DNA from: Lysobacteraceae bacterium
GTDB lineage: Bacteria; Pseudomonadota; Gammaproteobacteria; Xanthomonadales; Rhodanobacteraceae
DNA: 64,000 nt
Reading direction: 5' to 3'
Assembly: GCA_004143945.1 (NCBI GenBank)
Contig: SEHB01000002.1
Location: 1-64,000, forward strand
The position numbers and the translations under genes were made by a program. Of the stretch, positions 1 through 8,974 are shown piece after piece. How positions within the stretch are numbered: the first letter of the stretch is position 1; the number at the start of each line of letters is the position of its first letter. The notes beneath the pieces are model-generated. The model did no database searches and was not told the DNA's origin. It saw only the letters and a program-made list of their open reading frames with translations.

Positions 1-869
<869 letters not shown>

Positions 870-1100
870 AAATTGCAGACTTCCGGGCCGAGGCCCTTCG
901 GTCAAACTTCTGAGTGTGAACCAAGCTTCGCGTAAAACATTGCTGCTTTGACGTTTGCTTGGACGCACTTTGTATCGATGGACTTTCATCCACCACAAGG
1001 CGCCCACACAAGTTACCTGCGCACACTGTCAAAGATCGTCTGGCTTGCGGTCCCGGTTCCGGTTCCGCGCCCCTGGACATTTCGTCCGAGGGAGCCGCAT
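870..1100 (-). other. rRNA operon leader (transcribed spacer upstream of 16S)
   Basis: This stretch lies between the promoter-proximal -10 box and the mature 16S 5' end. Any transcript from the three upstream promoters must cross it. It contains the boxA-like element at 1027-1037 and, just downstream of that on the minus strand, a TTGTGTGGGCGCC segment typical of proteobacterial rRNA spacers. No protein-coding gene is supported here. Confidence 0.7.
1027..1037 (-). promoter_or_regulatory. boxA-like rRNA antitermination site
   Basis: The minus strand reads GATCTTTGACA, close to the rrn boxA consensus (TGCTCTTTAACA). It lies in the expected place, between the promoters and 16S. In the rrn system boxA RNA is bound by NusB/NusE to prevent premature termination. 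The assignment rests on sequence likeness and position. Confidence 0.6.
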
Positions 1101-1128
1101 ATCTTACATCGAATTTCGTATCCGTCAA
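1101..1128 (-). promoter_or_regulatory. rrn promoter, 16S-proximal of three
   Basis: The minus strand has -35 TTGACG (1123-1128), a 16-nt spacer and -10 TAAGAT (1101-1106), followed by a GC-rich discriminator. An A/T tract at 1144-1149 lies about 15-21 nt upstream of the -35 box, where an UP element would sit. The same architecture recurs at 1230-1257 and 1346-1373. Confidence 0.75.
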
Positions 1129-1229
1129 CACCTCGGGAAGAACTTTTTTCTTCCCGCCCGACCGGTGGATTCGCCGGTCGGTCCCCTTCGTCGCCTGGCC
1201 CGTGAAGGCTGCTCGTCGAAGGGGCGCGC

Positions 1230-1257
1230 ATCTTACATCCGATTGCCGTCCCGTCAA
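1230..1257 (-). promoter_or_regulatory. rrn promoter, middle of three
   Basis: The minus strand has -35 TTGACG (1252-1257), a 16-nt spacer ending GGATG and -10 TAAGAT (1230-1235). Its hexamers match the proximal promoter exactly and a GCGCGCC discriminator follows. An AAAATTTT tract at 1270-1277 lies 13-20 nt upstream of the -35 box and could act as an UP element. Confidence 0.75.
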
Positions 1258-1345
1258 CACCCTTGAAGGAAAATTTTCTTCCTCCCTCCGGCTCTGCCGG
1301 GACGCCTTCGTCGCGTGGCCAACAGCCAGCAGCGAAGGGCCGCGA

Positions 1346-1373
1346 ATCCTACATCCAATCCGCGTTTCGTCAA
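1346..1373 (-). promoter_or_regulatory. rrn promoter, distal, overlapping the tyrS stop
   Basis: The minus strand has -35 TTGACG (1368-1373), a 16-nt spacer and -10 TAGGAT (1346-1351). The -35 hexamer contains the tyrS TGA stop codon at 1370-1372. Unlike the other two copies it lacks an upstream A/T tract, because that position lies inside tyrS. Confidence 0.65.
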
Positions 1374-2602
1374 GCCCCTTCGATGCGAGCCTGCGCGGGC
1401 ACGAGCCGCACCCGCGCGAACGCGCGCTTGCCGAGCTGCAGCAGGTGTTCCGCACCGGGCGCCAGCGTGAGCTCGCGATCCTCGACGATCTCGCCGTCCA
1501 CGCGCAGCGCGCGCTCGCCGAGCTTGCGCGTGGCCTCGGAGTTGCTCGCGGCGAGCCTGGCCGCGACGAACAGCGGTGCCACGCGGATGCCGCCGGGAGG
1601 GACCTCGATGTCCTGGACAGGCAGGTCGACGTCGACGCGCTGCTCGCGCACGAGCGCGCTCCAGGTCGCGACCGCCTCCTCCGCGGCCGTGGCGCCGTGG
1701 AAACGGGCCGCCAATTCGCGCGCGAGCCGGCTTTTCGCGTCGCGCGGGTGCAGTTGCCCGCTGGCGACGTCGTGCCGCATGCGCTCGATCGCCGTTGACG
1801 ACTGCTCGAGGCTCAGCAGTTCGTACCAGCGCCACATGAGGTCATCGCCGATCTTCATTGTCTTGTTCACGATGTCGATCGGCGGCTCGTCGATGCCGAT
1901 GTAGTTGCCGAGTGACTTGGACATCTTCTGCACGCCGTCGAGCCCCTCGAGCAGCGGCATCGTCAGCACGATCTGCGGCGGCTGCCCGTGCGCCTCCTGC
2001 AGCGCCCGACCCATCAGCAGGTTGAACTTCTGGTCGGTGCCGCCGAGCTCCACGTCCGAGCGCAGCGCAACCGAGTCGTAACCCTGTGCGAGCGGATACA
2101 GGAACTCGTGGATGGAGATCGGCTGCCTGGCCGCGTACCGTTTGGCGAAATCGTCGCGTTCGAGCATGCGCGCGACGGTCAGGTGGCCGGCCAGCCGCGT
2201 CATGTCGACCGCGCTCATGCCGCCGAACCACTCCATGTTGAAGCGCAGCTCCGTGCGCTCGCGGTCGAGCACCTTGAACACCTGGTCGGCGTAGGTGCGC
2301 GCATTCGCCTCGACGTCCTCGCGCGTCATCGGCTTGCGCGTGGCGTTCTTTCCGCTCGGGTCGCCGATCATCCCGGTGAAGTCGCCGATCAGGAAGATGA
2401 CCTGGTGGCCGAGGTCCTGGAACTGACGCATCTTGTTCAGCAGCACCGTGTGCCCGAGATGCAGGTCCGGCGCGGTCGGGTCGAAGCCGGCCTTGACGCG
2501 CAGCGGCCGTCCGAGCCGCAGGCGCGCCTCCAGCTCCTCGGGCTTGAGGATCTCTTCGGCGCCACGGCCGATCAGGTCGAGTGCGTTCTGGATGTCGTTC
2601 AT
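1370..2602 (-). CDS. tyrS: Tyrosyl-tRNA synthetase
   Basis: This cytoplasmic enzyme charges tRNA-Tyr with tyrosine using ATP. The 410-residue protein has the class I signature HLGH at residues 48-51, preceded by the family motif GFDPTAPDL, and a KMSKS loop near residue 230. A C-terminal S4-like RNA-binding domain spans about residues 335-405. Length fits the roughly 400-residue bacterial TyrZ-type branch. The ATG at 2602 has GGAA a few bases upstream. The gene reads toward the rRNA operon, whose distal promoter overlaps its stop. The upstream neighbour, an M23 peptidase gene, is divergent. Confidence 0.96.
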   Translation of the reverse strand: MNDIQNALDLIGRGAEEILKPEELEARLRLGRPLRVKAGFDPTAPDLHLGHTVLLNKMRQFQDLGHQVIFLIGDFTGMIGDPSGKNATRKPMTREDVEANARTYADQVFKVLDRERTELRFNMEWFGGMSAVDMTRLAGHLTVARMLERDDFAKRYAARQPISIHEFLYPLAQGYDSVALRSDVELGGTDQKFNLLMGRALQEAHGQPPQIVLTMPLLEGLDGVQKMSKSLGNYIGIDEPPIDIVNKTMKIGDDLMWRWYELLSLEQSSTAIERMRHDVASGQLHPRDAKSRLARELAARFHGATAAEEAVATWSALVREQRVDVDLPVQDIEVPPGGIRVAPLFVAARLAASNSEATRKLGERALRVDGEIVEDRELTLAPGAEHLLQLGKRAFARVRLVPAQARIEGA

Positions 2603-2668
2603 CGGGTTCCGCGCAGGTGGCGGGCGGCGACGGGCCGCCGTGGAGGTCCGGTTCGGACTTCCCGGTTA

Positions 2669-2697
2669 ATAATTCGTTAGTCAGGAACTGCTCGCAA
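2669..2697 (-). promoter_or_regulatory. Possible tyrS promoter
   Basis: The minus strand shows TTGCGA (2692-2697), a 17-nt spacer and AATTAT (2669-2674) in a locally A/T-rich patch upstream of tyrS. The -10 is only a partial match, so this is tentative. Confidence 0.3.
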
Positions 2698-2716
2698 GCC
2701 CTTGTCGCCATTGGCA

Positions 2717-2746
2717 TTGACGTCGGCCGCGCGCGACCCTTATGGT
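2717..2746 (+). promoter_or_regulatory. Probable promoter of the M23 peptidase gene
   Basis: TTGACG at 2717-2722, an 18-nt spacer and TATGGT at 2741-2746 place a transcription start about 20 nt before the GTG at 2773. It diverges from the proposed tyrS promoter. Confidence 0.4.
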
Positions 2747-2772
2747 ACCGCGCAGCTTACCGGACCGCACCC

Positions 2773-4212
2773 GTGACCGACACCAAGAACGTCCGCCAGA
2801 AGATCCGTCGTCTCGCGATCCGGCGCCACACGCAACGCAGGCATTTCCATTTCTATTCGCGCTGGTCGAGCTGGACGTTCCTGCAGAACGTCTCGTCCTC
2901 GCCGATCAGCTGGCGCGCCGAACACTGGATCCTCGGCGGGGTCGCATTATTGCTGACCGCGCTGGTCGGTGTCGTGCTGCCGACGTTCGCCAATGCCACG
3001 CGCCACGAGCCCGAGCTGACGCCGTACACGACGCTCGCGCTCGACCTTCCGCAGCCGCCGCCCGGCACGGAAGCGGACCCGACGATCGGCGCGTACGGGG
3101 TCGATGGCGAACCCGACTGGCGCCTCGTCCGCGTGCGCGCGGGCCAGTCGCTTTCGGACATCTTTCGCGAACAGGGCCTGGACCCGACCGACCTGCAGCG
3201 CGTGCTCGACTCGCAGCAGGACGCGACCGCGCTGCGCAGCATCCGCCCGGGGCAGGAATTCGGTTTCGCATTCGACCCGCTCGGCGCGCTCGCGGCGATG
3301 CGCTTCGACCGCGGCGATGCCGCGCGCGTCGTGCTGCGCATCGAGAACGGCACGGTGGTCGAGGACATCGAGGACCGCGCGATCGAGCGCCGCACCCATG
3401 TCGCGCACGGCGTCGTCACCCATTCGCTGTTTTATGCGGGCGAGCAGGCCGGCCTCAGCGACGCCATGGTGCTCAAGCTCGCGAACGCGTTCGGCTACGA
3501 CATCGATTTCGCGCAGGACCTGCGCGAGGGCGACAGCTTCAGCGTGGTCTACGACGACCTCTACCGCGAAGGCGAACGCTTGCGACCGGGCGAGATCATC
3601 GCAGCGACGTTCGTCAACCAGGGCAAGCGCTACACGGCGATCCGCTACACCAACGCGGATGGCGAGACGATGTACTACAACGAGGAAGGTCGCCCGCTGC
3701 GCAAGTCGTTCCTGCGCACGCCGGTGGAATTCACGCGCATCTCCTCGGTGTTCTCGACCGGCCGCAAGCACCCGATCCTCGGCTACATGCGCGCGCATCG
3801 CGGCGTCGACTACGCCGCGCCGACCGGCACGCCGATCCGCTCGGCCGGCGACGGCAAGGTCGTGTTCCGCGGCTGGAAGTCCGGTTACGGCAACTTCGTG
3901 ATGATCCAGCACAACAAGGAAATCAGCACCGCCTACGGCCATCTGTCGCGCTTCGCCAACGTGAAGAACGGCGAACGCGTCCGGCAGGGCCAGACGATCG
4001 GATACGTCGGCATGACCGGCCTCGCGACCGGCCCGCACCTGCACTACGAATTCCGCGTCAACGGCGGCCACCGCAATCCGCTGACCGTGACGCTGCCGCC
4101 CGCGCAGCCGCTGCCGAAGACCGAACTCGCGCGTTTCCGGCAGGCGACCGCGCCGATGCTCGCACGGCTCGACAACCTCGATCGCATCGAGCTCGCGCGC
4201 GCCGAACGCTGA
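2773..4212 (+). CDS. Membrane-anchored M23 peptidoglycan endopeptidase
   Basis: Predicted inner-membrane-anchored murein hydrolase of the MepM/LasA M23 class, which cuts peptide cross-links. The 479-residue protein has a basic N-terminus, one membrane segment at about residues 52-72, a LysM/OapA-like region (about 116-165) and a C-terminal M23 domain. Zinc ligands are visible as H342 and D346 (HRGVD) and H424 (HLHYEF). The GTG at 2773 follows the promoter-like site; an upstream in-frame extension is unlikely because it overlaps the tyrS start region. anmK follows after 13 nt, so the pair probably form one transcript linking cell-wall cleavage with recycling. Confidence 0.9.
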   Translation: MTDTKNVRQKIRRLAIRRHTQRRHFHFYSRWSSWTFLQNVSSSPISWRAEHWILGGVALLLTALVGVVLPTFANATRHEPELTPYTTLALDLPQPPPGTEADPTIGAYGVDGEPDWRLVRVRAGQSLSDIFREQGLDPTDLQRVLDSQQDATALRSIRPGQEFGFAFDPLGALAAMRFDRGDAARVVLRIENGTVVEDIEDRAIERRTHVAHGVVTHSLFYAGEQAGLSDAMVLKLANAFGYDIDFAQDLREGDSFSVVYDDLYREGERLRPGEIIAATFVNQGKRYTAIRYTNADGETMYYNEEGRPLRKSFLRTPVEFTRISSVFSTGRKHPILGYMRAHRGVDYAAPTGTPIRSAGDGKVVFRGWKSGYGNFVMIQHNKEISTAYGHLSRFANVKNGERVRQGQTIGYVGMTGLATGPHLHYEFRVNGGHRNPLTVTLPPAQPLPKTELARFRQATAPMLARLDNLDRIELARAER

Positions 4213-4225
4213 CGGCGCGCCGACG

Positions 4226-5320
4226 GTGCTCCACCTCGGCCTCATCTCGGGCACCAGCGCGGACGGCATCGATGCCGCGCTCGTGCGCTTCGAACCCCGG
4301 CTCGATTCGGTCCATGCGCGTACGTTCGCGTGGGAACCCGCGCTGCGTGCGCGCCTCGTCGCGCTCGGACAGGCGCAGGGCGAGGTCTCGCTCGACGAAC
4401 TTGGTCGCCTCGACGTCGAAGTCGCACACGCGTTCGCCGATGCGGCGCTGCGCCTGATCGAGGAGGCCGGATTGCGTCGCGCCGACGTCGCCGCGATCGG
4501 CTCGCACGGCCAGACCGTGCGACACCGGCCCGGCGGCGACCTCCCGTTCACCTGGCAGCTCGGCGACGGCAGCGTGATCGCCGAGCGCTGCGGCATCGCG
4601 ACCGTGGCCGATTTCCGGCGCCGCGACGTCGCCGCGGGTGGCCAGGGCGCGCCGCTGATGCCTGCGTTCCATGCCGCTGCGCTGCGTTCGCTCGACGAGG
4701 ACCGCGCGGTGCTGAACCTCGGCGGCATCGCGAACCTGACCTTGCTGCCACGCGAGGGCGAGGTGCGCGGCTTCGACACCGGCCCCGCCAACGCGCTGCT
4801 CGATGCGTGGTGCGAGCGCCAGATCGGTTTCGCCTGCGACGTGGACGGCGCGTATGCGGCGAGCGGAAAGGTCGATGCGGGCCTGCTCGATCGGTTGCTC
4901 GGCGACCCCTGGTTCGCGCTGTCGCCGCCGAAGAGCACCGGTCGCGAGCAGTTCCACCTCGCGTGGGTCGAGTCGCGGCTTCAGGGTGCCGGCGGCCGAC
5001 CGCAGGACGTGCAAGCGACCCTGCTCGAGCTCAGTGCGGCGACGATCGCGAACGCATTGCGCGCCTCGCAACCGGGGACGCGCCGACTGCTCGCCTGCGG
5101 CGGTGGCGTGCACAACCCGCTGCTGCTCGAGCGGATCAGCGCCCGCCTGCCGGGGGTACAGGTCGAATCCACCGCAATCCATGGACTTGATCCGGACTTC
5201 GTCGAGGCGATCGGATTCGCCTGGCTGGCTCGCGAAACGCTCGCGGGGCGCCCCGGCAACCTGCCGTCCGTCAGTGGCGCGCGCGGCCCGCGCGTGCTCG
5301 GCGTCGTCCACCCGGCCTGA
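4226..5320 (+). CDS. anmK: Anhydro-N-acetylmuramic acid kinase
   Basis: AnmK opens the 1,6-anhydro ring of anhydroMurNAc and phosphorylates it to MurNAc-6-phosphate during cytoplasmic recycling of peptidoglycan. The 364-residue protein begins with the family ATP-site motif [13 protein letters not shown] and has the conserved NLGGIANLT and GFDTGPAN segments in the middle. Length is normal. The start is a GTG at 4226. It lies directly downstream of the M23 peptidase gene and converges on an AmpG-type permease gene, 9 nt away, which fits a recycling neighbourhood. Confidence 0.95.
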   Translation: MLHLGLISGTSADGIDAALVRFEPRLDSVHARTFAWEPALRARLVALGQAQGEVSLDELGRLDVEVAHAFADAALRLIEEAGLRRADVAAIGSHGQTVRHRPGGDLPFTWQLGDGSVIAERCGIATVADFRRRDVAAGGQGAPLMPAFHAAALRSLDEDRAVLNLGGIANLTLLPREGEVRGFDTGPANALLDAWCERQIGFACDVDGAYAASGKVDAGLLDRLLGDPWFALSPPKSTGREQFHLAWVESRLQGAGGRPQDVQATLLELSAATIANALRASQPGTRRLLACGGGVHNPLLLERISARLPGVQVESTAIHGLDPDFVEAIGFAWLARETLAGRPGNLPSVSGARGPRVLGVVHPA

Positions 5321-5329
5321 GCGTCGCGC

Positions 5330-6709
5330 TCAACCCGGCGACCTCGCAGCCGGCTTGCGCCGGCGCGTCGCGAGCACGATGCAGAGCAGCACCGCCGGTA
5401 TGCCGATCAACGCGGTGCCGACGAAGAACAGCGAGTACGCCTCGAGCAGGGTGCGGCCATTCTCGAGGGTCTCCACCGCGACGCCCGAGAGTCCCTTGAA
5501 CACCTTCCCGGGCAGGGCATAGAACGAGCTCAGCAGCGCGTACTGCGTCGCGGTGTAGCCGAAGCTGGTCAGGCTCGACATGTAGCCGACCAGCGCGACG
5601 CCGGCGAAGCCGTTGCAGAAGTTGTCGATGACCATCGCCGCGGTGAACGCGCCCGGATCGGCGCCGTGCAGCGCGAGCCATGCGAACGCGAGATTGGAAC
5701 CGGGCCCGAGCACGGCGCCCGCGAGCAGGGTCGGCACGAACCCGAATCGCACCGCGCAGAGGCCGGCGGCGGCGACACCGATGATCGTCGCGACCAGCCC
5801 GAACGAACCGCGCACGGCCCCGACGACGTCCTTGGCGATGCCGAGGTCGGCGTAGAACGGATTGGCCATCGGCCCGAGCACGAAGTCCGGCAGTCGGTAG
5901 AGGCTGATCGCGAGCAGCATCAGCAGCGCCCAGCGCCCGTGCTCGCGGAAGAACGCGACGAACGGCCCGACCAGCGCATCGAACACGCCGCGAGCCCCGC
6001 GCAGCGACCGCGCGCCGGCGGCCGGATTGCGCGGGATCGCGGCGGGCTCGCGCGCTGCGAGCGTCGCGCACACGCCGATGCCCATCAGCACGGCCATCGC
6101 GAGGTAGGACAGCGACCAGCCCGCGTGCGCGGCGAGGATCAGGATCAGCGCATCGGTGACCAGCAGCGCGCCGCGATAACCGAGCGTGGAAGTCGAGGTC
6201 AGCAAGCCCTGCTGTTCGTCGCTTTCGGCACTTTCGATGCGCCAGGCATCGATGACGATGTCCTGGGTCGCCGATGCGAACGCGACCACCAGCGCGAGTG
6301 CGCCGAACAGCAGCAACGGGTCGATCGCGAAACCCGCGACCATGAGCACGCCTTCGCGTGGACGCACCAGCGCCATGCCGACCAGCGCGAGCGCGACCAC
6401 GATCTGGGCGAGCAGCATCCAGCCGCGCCGCCGGCCGAGCCAGCGACCGAACAGCGGCGCATCGACCTTGTCGACGAGGGGCGCCCACAGGAATTTCAGC
6501 GAATAGGCGAGCCCCACCCACGACAGGAAGCCGATCGTCGACAGCTCGATCGCGTTCTCGCGCATCCAGAACCCGAGCGTGTTGCCGACGAGGTAGATCG
6601 GCAGGCCCGAACTGAAGCCGAGCAGCAGCATCACGAACACCGTGCGATGGCGCAGGCTGCGCAGCACGCGCCGCCAGCCGGTGGGTTCGCCCTGCGCGGC
6701 GGGGCTCAC
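5330..6709 (-). CDS. ampG: AmpG-family muropeptide permease (MFS)
   Basis: Predicted inner-membrane major facilitator protein that would import anhydromuropeptides released from the cell wall. The 459-residue protein is hydrophobic throughout, with about twelve membrane segments. Its first segment carries the AmpG-like LGFSSGLPIYLVGNTLGFW. The GTG start at 6709 overlaps the xth stop in the tetranucleotide GTGA (6706-6709), which suggests translational coupling. A longer in-frame start would run deep into xth. Convergence with anmK supports the substrate, but MFS specificity cannot be proved from sequence. Confidence 0.85.
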   Translation of the reverse strand: MSPAAQGEPTGWRRVLRSLRHRTVFVMLLLGFSSGLPIYLVGNTLGFWMRENAIELSTIGFLSWVGLAYSLKFLWAPLVDKVDAPLFGRWLGRRRGWMLLAQIVVALALVGMALVRPREGVLMVAGFAIDPLLLFGALALVVAFASATQDIVIDAWRIESAESDEQQGLLTSTSTLGYRGALLVTDALILILAAHAGWSLSYLAMAVLMGIGVCATLAAREPAAIPRNPAAGARSLRGARGVFDALVGPFVAFFREHGRWALLMLLAISLYRLPDFVLGPMANPFYADLGIAKDVVGAVRGSFGLVATIIGVAAAGLCAVRFGFVPTLLAGAVLGPGSNLAFAWLALHGADPGAFTAAMVIDNFCNGFAGVALVGYMSSLTSFGYTATQYALLSSFYALPGKVFKGLSGVAVETLENGRTLLEAYSLFFVGTALIGIPAVLLCIVLATRRRKPAARSPG

Positions 6710-7476
6710 GCGTAGTCGACGACGAACGGCGCGTGGTCGGAAAACCGCGGCGTCGGGTGGATCGAACAGGCCGCCAGCCTCGGTCGCAGCGAGGGCGTCA
6801 CGAACTGGTAGTCGATGCGCCAACCGACGTTGTTCGCGCGCGCCGCGCCCCGGTTGCTCCACCAGGTGTAGTCCTCGCCTTCCGGATGCAGCGCGCGGTA
6901 CGCGTCGACCCAGCCCGCATCGTCGGCGCAGACCGCATTGAGCCATTCACGTTCCGCGGGGAGGCAACCCGAGTTCTTCTGGTTCGAGGTCCAGTTGCGG
7001 ATGTCGAGCCGGCTGCGCACGATGTTCCAGTCGCCGCACAGCACGTAGTCGCGGCCGCTCGCGAGCCAGCCGTCGAGCACCGGACGGAACCACTCCATCA
7101 CCTTGAACTTGAAGCCCTGCCGTTCCTCGCCCGACGATCCCGACGGCACGTAGAGCGAGACCACGCTGAGGTTCCCGTAGCGCGCCTCGATGTAGCGACC
7201 CTCGTCGTCGAAGGGCGCCCATCCGAGCGCGGTGCGCACTTCATCGGGCTCGCGGCGCGACAGGATCGCGACCCCGCTGTAGCCCTTCTTCGTGCTCGCG
7301 TCCCGGTAGAAGCAGTGGTGGCCGTCCGGCCGGAACATCGGATCGACGAGCTGGTCCTCCTGCGCCTTGGTCTCCTGCACGCAGACGACGTCCGCATCCT
7401 GCGCGCGCAGCCAATCGAAGAAGCCCTTGTTGGCGGCGGAGCGGATGCCGTTGGCATTGAAGCTGATGATGCGCAT
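6706..7476 (-). CDS. xth: Exodeoxyribonuclease III
   Basis: Xth/ExoIII removes nucleotides from 3' ends of duplex DNA and incises abasic sites during base-excision repair. The 256-residue protein has the family catalytic set: N8 (SFNANGIRS), E35 in VCVQETK, GDWNIV near the middle and the terminal SDH at 246-248. Length is typical. The ATG at 7476 has no Shine-Dalgarno sequence; it is immediately preceded by tandem GCCCTCA-type heptamers. Its stop overlaps the downstream permease start. pyrE is divergent. Confidence 0.95.
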   Translation of the reverse strand: MRIISFNANGIRSAANKGFFDWLRAQDADVVCVQETKAQEDQLVDPMFRPDGHHCFYRDASTKKGYSGVAILSRREPDEVRTALGWAPFDDEGRYIEARYGNLSVVSLYVPSGSSGEERQGFKFKVMEWFRPVLDGWLASGRDYVLCGDWNIVRSRLDIRNWTSNQKNSGCLPAEREWLNAVCADDAGWVDAYRALHPEGEDYTWWSNRGAARANNVGWRIDYQFVTPSLRPRLAACSIHPTPRFSDHAPFVVDYA

Positions 7477-7504
7477 GAGAGCTGAGGGCTGAGGGCTGAG
7501 GGCC
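7477..7504. repeat. Heptamer repeat abutting the xth start (left arm of inverted pair)
   Basis: On the minus strand this is a run of GCCCTCA units, the last one altered to GCTCTC, ending exactly at the xth ATG. With 7584-7610 it forms a 27-bp inverted repeat with one mismatch, separated by about 79 nt. Confidence 0.85.
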
Positions 7505-7583
7505 TAGCGTGCCGGGAGCAGCCATTGCTGGCAACCGCGGCAGCGCGCAATGCCAATGGCGCCGCAGGCGCGGGTAAGCTTGC

Positions 7584-7610
7584 GCCCTCAGCCCTCAGCC
7601 CTCAGCCCTC
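7584..7610. repeat. Heptamer repeat abutting the pyrE start (right arm)
   Basis: Nearly four tandem GCCCTCA heptamers run directly into the pyrE ATG at 7611. They occupy the place where a ribosome binding site is expected and mirror the array in front of xth. Confidence 0.85.
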
Positions 7611-8252
7611 ATGTTGCCGAGCCAACGCGCCTTCCTCGACCTCGCCATCGCGCGCGACGTGCTCCGCTTCGGCGATTTCACGCTGAAGTCGGGCCGCACG
7701 AGTCCCTACTTCTTCAACGCCGGCTTGTTCGACAGCGGCGCGGCACTGGCGACGCTCGGGCGTGCCTACGCCGAGGCCGCGCTGCGCTCGGGCCTCGAAT
7801 TCGACATGGTGTTCGGGCCCGCCTACAAGGGCATCGTGCTCGCCGCGGTGACCGCGGTCGCGCTGTCCGACCGGCATGGCCGCGACCTGCCGTTCGCGTA
7901 CAACCGCAAGGAAACCAAGGGCCATGGCGAGGGCGGCCAGCTGGTCGGCGCGCCACTGCGCGGACGCGTGCTGGTCGTCGACGACGTCATCACCGCAGGC
8001 ACCGCGGTACGCGAATCGCTCGCGCTGATCCGCGCGGCTGGCGCGGAACCGGCCGGCGTGCTGGTCGCGCTCGATCGCGAAGAGCGCGGCGAGGGGCCGC
8101 GTTCGGCGACCCAGGAGCTGGCGGCCGAGCACGGCGTGCGCACGGTCGCGATCGCCCGGCTCACCGACCTGCTCGCCTATGCGCAGGATCGCCCCGAACT
8201 CGCCACGCACGCCGCGCGGCTGGCCGACTATCGCGCGCGCTACGGCGCATGA
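7611..8252 (+). CDS. pyrE: Orotate phosphoribosyltransferase
   Basis: PyrE joins orotate to PRPP to form OMP, the fifth step of UMP synthesis, in the cytoplasm. The 213-residue protein has the N-terminal [19 protein letters not shown] block typical of gammaproteobacterial PyrE. The PRPP-binding loop [13 protein letters not shown] lies at about residues 119-131. The ATG at 7611 matches the family N-terminus, yet no Shine-Dalgarno is present because the heptamer array fills that space. Its unusual leader might affect expression. Confidence 0.96.
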   Translation: MLPSQRAFLDLAIARDVLRFGDFTLKSGRTSPYFFNAGLFDSGAALATLGRAYAEAALRSGLEFDMVFGPAYKGIVLAAVTAVALSDRHGRDLPFAYNRKETKGHGEGGQLVGAPLRGRVLVVDDVITAGTAVRESLALIRAAGAEPAGVLVALDREERGEGPRSATQELAAEHGVRTVAIARLTDLLAYAQDRPELATHAARLADYRARYGA

Positions 8253-8285
8253 AGCAGGACACGGTGCACGGAGTCGGTGCTCGCC

Positions 8286-8291
8286 TATACT
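8286..8291 (+). promoter_or_regulatory. -10 box upstream of the DUF4124 gene
   Basis: TATACT sits 20 nt before the ATG at 8311 and is followed by CCGCCCC. No good -35 hexamer is visible at normal spacing. Confidence 0.4.
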
Positions 8292-8310
8292 CCGCCCCGG
8301 AGGAACCCCG

Positions 8311-8961
8311 ATGCCCCGTCCGCCGACCGTCCTGATCGCCCTGCTGCTCTGCCTCGTCGCAGCCGACGCGCTCGCGCAGAAGTCCGACCGCAACCGCTTC
8401 AAGTGGCGCGATCCGGACGGCAACCTGCACTACAGCGACGCGCTGCCGCCCGAGGCTGCGCGCTACGGCTACGAGATCGTCAGTCCGCAGGGCATCGTGA
8501 TCAAGCGCGTCGCGCGCGAGAAGACCGCGTCCGAGCTCGCGGCGGCCAAGGTGGCCGCCGCGCGCGAGAAGGCCGAACTCGACGCGGCCGAGGCCCGCGC
8601 GCGTGGCGACGCGCAGCTGGTTTCTAACTTTCCCGACGAGGAAGATCTGCAGCGCGCGCACCGCCAGCGGCTCGAGATGCTCGACCAGCAGGTCACGGCC
8701 GCGCGCATCAGCCTGCGCAACCAGGAACAGGGACTGGCCGAACTGCTCGGCAACGCGGCCGACAGCGAGCGCGCCGGCAAGGCGCTGTCGACGCACGAAT
8801 CGAGCCGGATCGCGTCGATGCGCAAGCAGGTCGACGCGCAGCGCGCGCAGCTCGAACGGCGCACGGCGGAACGTCTAGAAGCCGAATCGCGCTTTGGCGC
8901 CGAACTCGCGCGCTACCGCGAGCTCAAGGCGCGCCTCGACGCGCCCGCCCCGCAGGGCTGA
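8311..8961 (+). CDS. Secreted DUF4124 protein with coiled coil
   Basis: Exported protein of unknown function. The 216-residue product has a signal peptide (about residues 1-23, ending ALAQ), then a DUF4124 module at about 26-60 with the hallmark FKWRDPDGNLHYSD. A long charged, alanine-rich region that should form coiled coils follows. GGAGG lies 7 nt before the ATG at 8311, which fixes the start. DUF4124 proteins are common in gammaproteobacterial envelopes but have no settled role. The gene converges on the phosphomannomutase gene, with 13 nt between the stops. Confidence 0.85.
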   Translation: MPRPPTVLIALLLCLVAADALAQKSDRNRFKWRDPDGNLHYSDALPPEAARYGYEIVSPQGIVIKRVAREKTASELAAAKVAAAREKAELDAAEARARGDAQLVSNFPDEEDLQRAHRQRLEMLDQQVTAARISLRNQEQGLAELLGNAADSERAGKALSTHESSRIASMRKQVDAQRAQLERRTAERLEAESRFGAELARYRELKARLDAPAPQG

Positions 8962-8974
8962 GCGCGGCGCCGGC

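Noticed and set aside
1135-1180. T run next to a GC-rich dyad as a terminator between tyrS and the rRNA
   Set aside because: The T run precedes the dyad on the plus strand, and on the minus strand it is an A run upstream of a promoter, matching an UP element better than a terminator.
2947-4938. Long minus-strand open frame of 663 codons opposite the M23 peptidase and anmK genes
   Set aside because: It is antisense to two clearly homologous genes, low in domain content and rich in Arg/Ala, as expected from open frames opposite GC-rich coding sequence.
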